Shown here: positions 46,909-52,710 of the stretch, one piece after another
Numbering within the stretch: the first letter of the stretch is position 1
How the letters are laid out: each line of letters begins with the position of its first letter
From: a virus
IMG/VR virus record: IMGVR_UViG_3300042371_001161
Location: 55,749-119,748 of that record
DNA: 64,000 bases
Reading direction: 5' to 3' (one strand)
The notes under the pieces: generated by a model
Seen by the model: only the letters and a program-made list of their open reading frames with translations
Database searches by the model: none
What the model was told of the DNA's origin: nothing
Translations under genes and position numbers: made by a program

Positions 46909-47393
46909 GAGAAAATAAAAATTCACCGGACTCGCCTGCTTGGGTCGAAGACTCAATCGCAAAGTTTGTAGAAGATGCCCCAGGGGTGCTGGAAAAAACT
47001 GCAAAAATGTCTTACACGAAGCCGAATGTTCGCGAACGGATTAAGAACCGAATAATGGCTGGCTCGCGAGGAGGGAAGCCTGGTCAGTGGAGTGCAAGAA
47101 AAGCGCAGCTTCTGGCGATGGAATACCGAAAAGCTGGCGGAGGATATAGGGGCAAGCCGAAGAAAGCACAGCGCTCTCTAAAGAAGTGGACTCGTGAAAA
47201 ATGGACGACCTCTGACGGCAAGCCCGCAATCAGAAAAGGTGGAACTACCAGATACTTGCCAGCAAAGGCGTGGTCAAAGTTGACGCCGGCACAAAGAACT
47301 GCAACCAATAGAAAGAAAACAATAGGAAGCCGCAAGGGCCGACAGTTTGTCCCCAATACTGAAGCCGCGGCCAAAGCGAGAAAAAAAGCATAA
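46905..47393 (+). CDS. DUF5872-like basic protein
   Basis: 162 residues. The core from about residue 40 (RERIKNRIMAGSRGGKPGQW) through KAQLLAMEYRKAGGGYRGKP, WTREKW and RYLPAKAW to GRQFVPNT matches a pattern I associate with DUF5872, found in large phages and giant viruses. It is highly basic with conserved Trp and Tyr, so nucleic-acid or virion interior binding is plausible. Start overlaps the upstream gene by 4 nt. Confidence 0.7.
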   Translation: MRENKNSPDSPAWVEDSIAKFVEDAPGVLEKTAKMSYTKPNVRERIKNRIMAGSRGGKPGQWSARKAQLLAMEYRKAGGGYRGKPKKAQRSLKKWTREKWTTSDGKPAIRKGGTTRYLPAKAWSKLTPAQRTATNRKKTIGSRKGRQFVPNTEAAAKARKKA

Positions 47394-47394
47394 C

Positions 47395-47580
47395 ATGGCA
47401 ACGCATTTTGACCCAGACGACGAAGAATATCTACAGCTCCTAGCCGAGTACGAAAGATATATGCAGCATAGTCCTGGCGCATACGAGGACTTTGATGACT
47501 GGCTTGAGCTAGAATATGGTTCATCCAGGCGAAAGGCGCTCAAGCGCAATACAAGGTTCCGTAAAGAGAAGGACTTTTAA
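47395..47580 (+). CDS. small acidic/aromatic protein
   Basis: 61 residues from ATG 47395, one nucleotide after the previous stop. The sequence is acidic and Tyr-rich (HFDPDDEEYLQLLAEYERYM, DFDDWLELEYG) with a basic C-terminus. Start chosen by tight gene spacing. Function unknown. Confidence 0.6.
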   Translation: MATHFDPDDEEYLQLLAEYERYMQHSPGAYEDFDDWLELEYGSSRRKALKRNTRFRKEKDF

Positions 47581-47581
47581 T

Positions 47582-47788
47582 ATGACATTCCCAGGATTTG
47601 ATGGCGATATTAAAATTCTCGCAGACATCGCCGCTATTGACTCAAAAAGACTCACTCAGGACCAGGAACGGGCCCTCGACTTGGTCGCCACGCTTAAGCA
47701 CTTGCGAAAAAACATGCGATTTAAAACCGGAGAACTGGCTTTTTCAGAAGAAAAAGACGACCAAGAAGAAGACCAGGACGAGGACTAG
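47582..47788 (+). CDS. small acidic protein
   Basis: 68 residues from ATG 47582, one nucleotide after the previous stop. It has a helical middle (RLTQDQERALDLVATLKHLR) and a Glu/Asp/Gln-only C-terminus. It ends by overlapping the convergent gene's stop (CTAG). Function unknown. Confidence 0.6.
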   Translation: MTFPGFDGDIKILADIAAIDSKRLTQDQERALDLVATLKHLRKNMRFKTGELAFSEEKDDQEEDQDED

Positions 47789-48033
47789 GGCTTGCGAGTC
47801 TTGCGTGATTTGGTGGAATTTAACGCAGAAGCTTTCTTGACAAGTTCTTTCATTTCGGCTTCATAGATTTCGTCAAACTCGTCCCAGTAGCGAGTCTTGA
47901 GTACCAGGTGTGCACGACGACGTGCTTCCTGACGAAGCGAGTTTCGTAGCGTTGATGCGGCCTTCTGCTCTGGGCTATGTGGAGGCCTACCTCGGTTAAT
48001 TCCTTTTTGAAGAAGCTTGCTGTATTCTGACAT
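47785..48033 (-). CDS. small basic protein, unknown
   Basis: 82 residues on the minus strand with GGGAG upstream of the ATG. It is basic at both ends (NRGRPPHSPEQK, KSRKTRKP) with a long helix between (RNSLRQEARRRAHLVLKTRYWDEFDEIYEAEMKELV is its extent, about residues 30-66). It may bind nucleic acid. It is convergent with the preceding plus-strand gene. Confidence 0.6.
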   Translation of the reverse strand: MSEYSKLLQKGINRGRPPHSPEQKAASTLRNSLRQEARRRAHLVLKTRYWDEFDEIYEAEMKELVKKASALNSTKSRKTRKP

Positions 48034-48150
48034 TTTTATCTCCCTTTTAATAAGTGGGTTGATGGGAATTCAAATGATATGGCGACCTTTTTGCTTTAGC
48101 AACATTTTTTTTTAAAAAGTTTTTAATTCACCAAATGTGCCCATAAATGC

Positions 48151-48189
48151 AAAAACCCGACCATACCAGGCTTCCCTAGTGGTCGGGTT
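48151..48189 (-). terminator. rho-independent terminator for ssb
   Basis: AACCCGACCA at 48154-48163 and TGGTCGGGTT at 48180-48189 form a perfect 10-bp stem with a 16-nt loop. Read on the minus strand it is followed by a T-run. It lies 50 nt after the ssb stop. The 120 bp between it and the gene at 47785-48033 is A/T-rich with homopolymer runs and no gene. Confidence 0.85.
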
Positions 48190-48239
48190 CTTGCTCTTCG
48201 TGTGGGGCTTATTAGGCCCCTATAACGGCTACTTAATGC

Positions 48240-48716
48240 TCAGAATGGTTCTTCTGATTCTGGCATCAACATTGCGCCTGCTGGGACTTTTGCCGCGCTT
48301 GGGCGAGCTCGACGTGGCTGAGCAGAACCTCCACGAGGTGCTCCGCCTTCGGAGTTTTCACTGCGCAGGCGACGCTCGATGGTCTCTAGTGACTTGGTGG
48401 AGATTGCAATTTCCTCTGCAACTACCTCAACAACAGAGCGCTTATTGCCCTCTTTGTCATCGTAGGTGCGTTGCTCAAGACGGCCATAGACGATGACTCC
48501 AATACCTTTTTCAAGGGTGCGTGCGGAGTTCTCGGCAAGATAGCGCCATGCAGTGATGTTGAAGAAACTAGTCTTCTCTTGCTTTTCTCCGGCAGCGTCG
48601 TACCAGATATGGGTGTTTGCTACAGAGAAGCTAAGCTTCCCTTGTCCTGTTGTTGTGTAGGTAAGTTCGGGGTCTGCTGTCAGATTCCCGATGATTGTGA
48701 TTGGGGCTAAATTCAT
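48240..48716 (-). CDS. ssb: single-stranded DNA-binding protein
   Basis: 158 residues from ATG 48716; a longer upstream reading frame is not needed because the OB fold begins right here (MNLAPITIIGNLTADPELTYT). Residues 1-110 match bacterial SSB, with SFSVANTHIWYDAAGEK, FFNITAWRYLAENSARTLEKG and VYGRLEQRTYDDKEGNKRS. The C-terminus is Gly/Pro/Arg-rich and ends MPESEEPF, the acidic tail that recruits partners. It coats ssDNA at phage replication forks. It has a strong promoter and its own terminator, so it is a single-gene transcript. Confidence 0.93.
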   Translation of the reverse strand: MNLAPITIIGNLTADPELTYTTTGQGKLSFSVANTHIWYDAAGEKQEKTSFFNITAWRYLAENSARTLEKGIGVIVYGRLEQRTYDDKEGNKRSVVEVVAEEIAISTKSLETIERRLRSENSEGGAPRGGSAQPRRARPSAAKVPAGAMLMPESEEPF

Positions 48717-48758
48717 TGGTTTGTCTCTTTTCTCTAAGTGTTGCCCTAAGGCGTACTC

Positions 48759-48787
48759 ACTATACAGGCTCGATGGTAGTCTGTCAA
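48759..48787 (-). promoter_or_regulatory. sigma70-type promoter for ssb
   Basis: On the minus strand TTGACA (48782-48787) and TATAGT (48759-48764) are separated by 17 bp, a near-consensus housekeeping promoter. Transcription would begin about 35 nt before the ssb ATG at 48716. The -35 overlaps the region just upstream of the divergent gene at 48790. Confidence 0.8.
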
Positions 48788-48789
48788 CC

Positions 48790-49029
48790 ATGACACACTC
48801 AAGCGGAGCAGAACTTAGACTTTCTCTAAGTGATTTAATTGCAAACACAATTTATCATTTCATAGATAAAGAAGACATCGGTCCAGGTGACGAGCGAGAA
48901 AATCTCCTTAACGCGGAAGACGCTGCCGAAAATATATTTGAAATTCTTGGTCTGCAAGTCAATGACGGGCCGAACGCCGAAGGCGAAATTGAGACTTTAA
49001 TTACTAGAGATGTGCCGGATGAGCTATAA
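48790..49029 (+). CDS. small acidic protein
   Basis: 79 residues from ATG 48790. Acidic and helical (DLIANTIYHFIDKEDIGPGD, NAEDAAENIFEILGL). No ribosome site, but TAGTCT lies 7 nt upstream, compatible with a leaderless message divergent from ssb. Its end overlaps the following nuclease-like gene. Confidence 0.6.
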   Translation: MTHSSGAELRLSLSDLIANTIYHFIDKEDIGPGDERENLLNAEDAAENIFEILGLQVNDGPNAEGEIETLITRDVPDEL

Positions 49030-49465
49030 GTTCGACATCCCAGCACGGAATTTTGACTTTGCATCTGACTTGAAATTTGGACAACAAAGCGAAAATGATA
49101 TATCCGATTTTCTCAATGTCCTGTCAGACGGTTCTTTTGAAGTCAAGACGGATAGGTACAGAAACGGCAGAATGTTTGTAGAAACAGACCAAAACCCGAA
49201 AGGGTTGCGCGACCAAAATGATGAATCAATTTGGAAAAAAAGCGGCATCAATGTCACTGAAGCGAAGTGGTGGGTTTATGTATTTTCACCAAAACAAGGA
49301 TTTGTAATTGTGGATGTCAATAGACTAAAAAGATACTTACGTTTAAATAAGGATAAATTTAACGAATCCACAAAGACTTCCGTCGGTGGCAGCAACCCAA
49401 CCATGGGTTTCCTGTTGATGGCTGAAGATGTAAAAGATTTACTCACAAAAGAAATCTACGACTAA
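49019..49465 (+). CDS. PD-(D/E)XK-like phage nuclease
   Basis: About 148 residues from ATG 49019; an ATG 9 nt upstream is an alternative. The core DLKFGQQSENDISDFL, then FEVKTDRYRNGRMFVETD and later WWVYVFSPKQGFVIVDVNRLKRYL fits small phage PD-(D/E)XK enzymes: a Glu in the first helix and a Glu-x-Lys (EVK) strand. Such proteins act in DNA repair, resolution or host DNA degradation. The start overlaps the upstream gene. The family call is by motif pattern only. Confidence 0.6.
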   Translation: MSYKFDIPARNFDFASDLKFGQQSENDISDFLNVLSDGSFEVKTDRYRNGRMFVETDQNPKGLRDQNDESIWKKSGINVTEAKWWVYVFSPKQGFVIVDVNRLKRYLRLNKDKFNESTKTSVGGSNPTMGFLLMAEDVKDLLTKEIYD

Positions 49466-49502
49466 ATTTAATAAACGCTGCACTTTTCATTAACTACTAG
49501 GA

Positions 49503-49515
49503 TACTATCTGCATC
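49503..49515 (+). promoter_or_regulatory. -10 promoter element for leaderless thioredoxin message
   Basis: TACTAT at 49503-49508 lies 7 nt before ATG 49516, so transcription should begin at or next to the start codon. No Shine-Dalgarno. The -35 (TGCACT at 49479-49484) is weak. Confidence 0.4.
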
Positions 49516-49854
49516 ATGACAACAGAGCTGACATCTGATACATACGACGAATTTATTAACAGCGCCGAACTGCCGGTTATTGTTGATTTTTGGGCACCAT
49601 GGTGCAAACCCTGCCTCCAGATAGCTCCAATTATTGACGAACTCGCAACAGAGATGCAAAGCGAGATTACATTTGCAAAACTCAACATTGAAGATTTCCC
49701 AGAGTTTGGCAAACGGTACGAAATCTTATCGATACCTGCTCTCCTCGTCATTAAAAACGGCTTGCCCAATGGACGAGTAGTAATGAACGGTGGCTTCAAT
49801 AAGGAACGCATGATAGAGGCTATGCGAAAAGCCATAAACGAAACAACAACCTGA
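49516..49854 (+). CDS. thioredoxin
   Basis: 112 residues, one thioredoxin domain with the WCKPC redox centre at 29-33, VDFWAPW before it and the cis-Pro turn at SIPALLV near 72-78. It is a cytosolic dithiol reductant and the natural partner for the class II ribonucleotide reductase at 29.7-31.6 kb. Phage thioredoxins can also act as polymerase processivity factors. It is followed 8 nt later by a small ribbon-helix-helix-like gene. Confidence 0.92.
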   Translation: MTTELTSDTYDEFINSAELPVIVDFWAPWCKPCLQIAPIIDELATEMQSEITFAKLNIEDFPEFGKRYEILSIPALLVIKNGLPNGRVVMNGGFNKERMIEAMRKAINETTT

Positions 49855-49862
49855 AGGTGAAT

Positions 49863-50021
49863 ATGTCAAACGATAAAGATTTTGAACGAGTGGTTCTTCA
49901 TATTTCACGCGAGTTGCATAACAGACTTTTGGTCGCTTCAGATAAAAAGAAGTTGTCAATCGGCTCCATGCTTAGAGAAGCAGTTCGCACATATTTAGAT
50001 GAAAGCGAAAGTAAAAAGTAA
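49863..50021 (+). CDS. small ribbon-helix-helix-like protein
   Basis: 52 residues with GAAGGTG just before the ATG. The pattern ERVVLHISRELHNRLLVAS (strand then helix) followed by KKLSIGSMLREAVRTYLDE (second helix) fits an Arc/CopG-type ribbon-helix-helix dimer. Probably a DNA-binding regulator of nearby genes. It is located 8 nt after thioredoxin. Confidence 0.65.
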   Translation: MSNDKDFERVVLHISRELHNRLLVASDKKKLSIGSMLREAVRTYLDESESKK

Positions 50022-50052
50022 TGCCCACGACAACAAAGAAAAAGGAATCAAA

Positions 50053-50475
50053 ATGAAACGACTCATTCCAATCATTATCGGCACACTCGTACTCGTAGGT
50101 TGCGGAAGCAAGACCGTGTATGTCACTAGTACCGAAGCACCCGACACAACAGTCAAGGTGACCAAGACAACTGACGCACCGATTGCGACCCCAGCACCCA
50201 CTCAGCCACCTGTAGCGTGGAGCGACGAAGAGGAGTTCATCTACGACATCTACAACGAAAACACTGGTCCCATCTACCTTGAAGACCAAGACCTGATTGA
50301 CACAGGATATGCGGTTTGTGATGGTTTACGCAGTGGCATGACTGGCTATGATGCACTTGACGCAATTGTCTCATCATCTGAAGGTGATGCCGCAGTAGAA
50401 GAACTGCTTATCAATGTTACAGCAGCCGCGGTTGTGAACTTCTGTCCCGAACAGGCCTACAAGTTTGACAACTAA
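50053..50475 (+). CDS. DUF732-like lipoprotein A
   Basis: 140 residues. A lipoprotein signal is visible (MKRLIPIIIGTLVLVGCGSK, lipobox VGC at about 15-17). A Thr/Pro-rich spacer (about 20-52) follows, then a domain with DEEEFIYDIYNE, DTGYAVCDGLRSGMTGYDAL and a late Cys (NFCPEQA), matching the DUF732 pattern of mycobacterial-type exported proteins. It would be anchored outside the membrane. A paralogue lies just downstream. Possible roles are superinfection exclusion or host-surface change. Confidence 0.75.
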   Translation: MKRLIPIIIGTLVLVGCGSKTVYVTSTEAPDTTVKVTKTTDAPIATPAPTQPPVAWSDEEEFIYDIYNENTGPIYLEDQDLIDTGYAVCDGLRSGMTGYDALDAIVSSSEGDAAVEELLINVTAAAVVNFCPEQAYKFDN

Positions 50476-50595
50476 ATGAGGAACTTTTTTACCAAATTGC
50501 TTCATAAATTTGACGCAATCTTGGTCTGGTCATTGGTTGTATGTTCTTGGGCAATGTGTATAATCCTTTTTCTGTTACTGATGTTTTTTGTGTGA
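50476..50595 (+). CDS. small single-pass membrane protein
   Basis: 39 residues, starting directly after the lipoprotein stop. A short basic/aromatic start (MRNFFTKLLHKF) is followed by a long hydrophobic stretch (LVWSLVVCSWAMCIILFLLL) to the end. It could be a small holin-like or membrane-anchor peptide. It lies between two DUF732-like paralogues and may be part of that unit. Confidence 0.5.
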   Translation: MRNFFTKLLHKFDAILVWSLVVCSWAMCIILFLLLMFFV

Positions 50596-50622
50596 AAACT
50601 CCTATCTAAAGAAAGCAACGAT

Positions 50623-51045
50623 ATGAAAAGCCTACTACCACTAACATTTCTTTTCCTCGTCGGTTGTTCGGCAGGAATCTCCGATGGAGAGACGACTACT
50701 CTTGCTCCCTTACCAACGACTGGAGTCCCAGTCTTCGACACAATCCCGTCCACGGATAGTCCATTCACTCAAGAGCAAACATCATTCTTGGATGACGTGT
50801 ATTTCTTTTACGGCTCAACGCCAACAATGCCTGACGAAGAAATCGTACAGACAGGCGAGTTGTGGTGTCAGTTGATGAACGAGGGCATGACTGCTGACGA
50901 TGTGATTGGCCGCATTAACGAAGGCTCGGCGGATAATGATGAGGCAAAACTTCATTACTCTATAGTTATGTCTGGTGGAGAGAACTTGTGCAAAGACCAG
51001 TTCGCTAAGGCTGAGTCAATCGCTCTACGTCCGCTCACTCCGTAG
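50623..51045 (+). CDS. DUF732-like lipoprotein B
   Basis: 140 residues. Lipoprotein signal MKSLLPLTFLFLVGCSAG (lipobox VGC), a Thr/Pro spacer, then QEQTSFLDDVYFFYGS, GELWCQLMNEGMTADDVI and a late Cys (NLCKDQFA), the same layout as lipoprotein A (both Cys positions kept). The two probably arose by duplication. After it, 51046-51179 holds no gene, only A/T-rich sequence leading to the next start. Confidence 0.7.
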   Translation: MKSLLPLTFLFLVGCSAGISDGETTTLAPLPTTGVPVFDTIPSTDSPFTQEQTSFLDDVYFFYGSTPTMPDEEIVQTGELWCQLMNEGMTADDVIGRINEGSADNDEAKLHYSIVMSGGENLCKDQFAKAESIALRPLTP

Positions 51046-51179
51046 AACTGCTAGCGAAAGTAGAAAATCGTGACCGAGGCGTGCCCGCTTTATATCAAAT
51101 TCATTTGTAAATTGAAAACCATAATTGATTTAAAATTTTATAATATTCCTTACAAATTAAAACCCAAAGGATAAAATAC

Positions 51180-51482
51180 ATGGCGAACAACAAGGGGACA
51201 CTAGGAGCCATACATGTTGAGGGCAAGGACCTTGATGTTGTGTATGTTATTTGGCATACATCTGACCCCTCTAAAAGATGGTTTGTGACGGTAGAGGAAA
51301 CCAAAGAGAGAGCAATATTGCAATCACTAGTGGACCGACGGCCCCATCCCGGAAATCAAGGGTACACTCAGGACGCATGGACATACGAAATAGTTAGCGA
51401 AAAAACATGGCTACGAATGAATGCCGGCGGGCTTCCAATCCCTCCGAAAAGAATGTTAGTAAACACAAACTCAAATCAATAG
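51180..51482 (+). CDS. unknown 100-aa protein
   Basis: 100 residues with an AAGGAT-type ribosome site. It shows beta-strand-like segments (DVVYVIWHTSD, RWFVTVEETKERA) and a Pro/Gly-rich end. No family recognised. A tRNA follows 13 nt after its stop. Confidence 0.6.
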   Translation: MANNKGTLGAIHVEGKDLDVVYVIWHTSDPSKRWFVTVEETKERAILQSLVDRRPHPGNQGYTQDAWTYEIVSEKTWLRMNAGGLPIPPKRMLVNTNSNQ

Positions 51483-51495
51483 AAGTTCCGAACTA

Positions 51496-51572
51496 GGGCC
51501 TGTAGCTCAGATGGTTAGAGCAGGGGACTCATAATCCCTTGGCCGCGGGTTCAAGTCCTGCCGGGCCCACCA
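51496..51572 (+). tRNA. tRNA with CAT anticodon (Met, or Ile2 if lysidine-modified)
   Basis: Acceptor GGGCCTG pairs with CGGGCCC, the D-arm is AGCTCAG...GAGC, the anticodon stem GGGGA/TCCCT encloses CTCATAA (CAT), and the T-arm is GCGGG/CCTGC. CCA is encoded at 51570-51572. The first pair is G-C, not the mismatch of initiator tRNA, so it is elongator Met or Ile(CAU). Confidence 0.9.
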
Positions 51573-51601
51573 AATAAAAGAAACATAGGAAGAGGATAGT
51601 C

Positions 51602-51784
51602 GTGACAGACAAGAAGAATAAACCATCACCAAAACAAAAAGCACTTCCGCGCACGACCGTAAGGCCGATAAAAAGCGAATCGACCGCAGCCTCGACGACT
51701 ACTGCCGTCGCTCGTGTGAAAATTCTGCCGATTGATAAGGCGGCCATTGCATTATCCAAAATCAAGAAAAGGAAAACACAATGA
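51602..51784 (+). CDS. small basic Ser/Thr/Lys-rich protein
   Basis: 60 residues from GTG 51602 with GAGGA-like sequence upstream. Lys/Pro-rich start, Thr/Ala/Ser middle, and a basic IKKRKTQ end that overlaps the next start (ATGA). Probably disordered. Function unknown. Confidence 0.5.
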   Translation: MTDKKNKPSPKQKALPRTTVRPIKSESTAASTTTAVARVKILPIDKAAIALSKIKKRKTQ

Positions 51785-52050
51785 CAACAAGAGAGAAAAT
51801 TTCTAAACTTTTTGAAGAGATGGATGAATCAGTTCTTCTGATGGACGGATTTGAAGAAGCTTTTATTGGATACAGCCAGAGAATGAACGAACCAGTCCTG
51901 GCGGTTTACTCTTATGAAAAAATGCTTGGCGTACTTGTCCGTCGAGACGACATGGACTACGACGAAGCTGCCGAATACATCAGTTATAACTGCCTCGGCG
52001 CATGGGTAGGGGAAAGGACCCCAATCATCGTAAACGACTCCCCGTTTTAG
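51781..52050 (+). CDS. conserved small phage protein
   Basis: 89 residues, overlapping the previous gene by 4 nt. The pattern LMDGFEEAFIGYSQRMNEPV, then VYSYEKML and DMDYDEAAEYISYNCLGAWVGE, is one I recognise as a widespread small phage protein without assigned function. Acidic, single domain. The 190-bp gap after it holds a weak hairpin (AACAG/CTGTT near 52113-52127) followed by a T-rich stretch that may end transcription. Confidence 0.75.
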   Translation: MTTREKISKLFEEMDESVLLMDGFEEAFIGYSQRMNEPVLAVYSYEKMLGVLVRRDDMDYDEAAEYISYNCLGAWVGERTPIIVNDSPF

Positions 52051-52240
52051 GGGCAGCACCGCCGGCTTGGACCCTTACGTATACTGTGGCGACCCTCTAT
52101 CTCAGATACGGGAACAGCGCCCCTGTTGGGGTTCTTTTCATCTGAGGGTTTTTCTTCTGATTTCTTTTTACGAAGCATGAATCAATTTTCTCACAATTTC
52201 AACGACCTTAGATTAGCTACGGCCAATAAATCTGAAATTG

Positions 52241-52438
52241 TTAAAAAAGTGAATGATTTTCGGGAATTTTAACCTCACTGCAAAACACATGTTTGTACTC
52301 GTACATTTCCTCAATTACGCGATTTACTGTCTTGCCGTTTCCTTTTAGCCAAACAGAAGCTTTACGCTCTACTGTATTGTCGCCAGGACGAAGTGACAGC
52401 CCGCAACCCTTGCAAGTAAACATCGATGGGAGATTCAA
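52241..52438 (-). CDS. small zinc-finger-like protein
   Basis: 65 residues from TTG 52438, chosen because GAGG lies 7 nt upstream and the TTGA overlaps the stop of the upstream small gene; an ATG at 52423 lacks any ribosome site. FTCKGCGLSL and a later CSE give a CxxC...C arrangement. The central VERKASVWLKGNGKTVNRV is a beta-hairpin-like segment. Function unknown. Confidence 0.6.
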   Translation of the reverse strand: MNLPSMFTCKGCGLSLRPGDNTVERKASVWLKGNGKTVNRVIEEMYEYKHVFCSEVKIPENHSLF

Positions 52439-52524
52439 TCTTTTTCCTCAAATCTTTTTGACTTCTTCAAAATTACATAAACCACACCCAGTAGGGCGAG
52501 TACAGGAATCGTCGTCCAGTTCAT
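52435..52524 (-). CDS. 29-aa membrane peptide coupled to zinc-finger-like gene
   Basis: 29 codons: MNWTTIPVLALLGVVYVIL followed by KKSKRFEEKD, a classic one-pass membrane peptide with a positively charged cytosolic tail. Its stop codon (TGA) overlaps the next start (TTG). Coding is likely given the coupling; function unknown. Confidence 0.45.
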   Translation of the reverse strand: MNWTTIPVLALLGVVYVILKKSKRFEEKD

Positions 52525-52630
52525 TATTCCCAGCCCTTTGCAAAATTTTTCATATTTACCCTTCTTTAAGTGTCTAGTAATAATACCCAGACTATTCAGA
52601 AATATGCAATCCCATGTATTAGTATTTTCT

Positions 52631-52694
52631 TAAATCGGTGAGGCTCGCTCAATCTCTCCTTTCGACATATCCCTGTGCGAGTCTCGCCGATTTA
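52631..52694 (+). promoter_or_regulatory. long hairpin upstream of SNF2 helicase
   Basis: Arms at 52631-52648 and 52677-52694 are 18 nt each and pair fully in RNA if two G-U pairs are allowed, with a 28-nt loop. No T-run follows, so it is not a standard terminator. It lies 16 nt before the helicase ATG at 52711 and could control its translation or be a small structured RNA. The rest of the gap (52525-52630) shows nothing further. Confidence 0.6.
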
Positions 52695-52710
52695 CAGTAC
52701 CCTGTATCCA

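Noticed and set aside
48741-48766. Plus-strand promoter TTGCCC ... TATACA before 48790
   Set aside because: The spacer is only 14 bp; TATACA is the complement side of the ssb -10 on the other strand.
48717-48848. N-terminal extension of SSB to 48848
   Set aside because: The OB fold starts at ATG 48716 and the near-consensus promoter at 48759-48787 lies within the supposed extension.
52112-52140. Terminator after the gene at 51781-52050
   Set aside because: Only a 4-5 bp stem can form before the T-rich stretch, so it is mentioned with the gene but not listed as a separate feature.
52675-52710. GTG start for the SNF2 helicase at 52675
   Set aside because: It falls inside the long hairpin and lacks a ribosome site; the domain homology begins right after ATG 52711.
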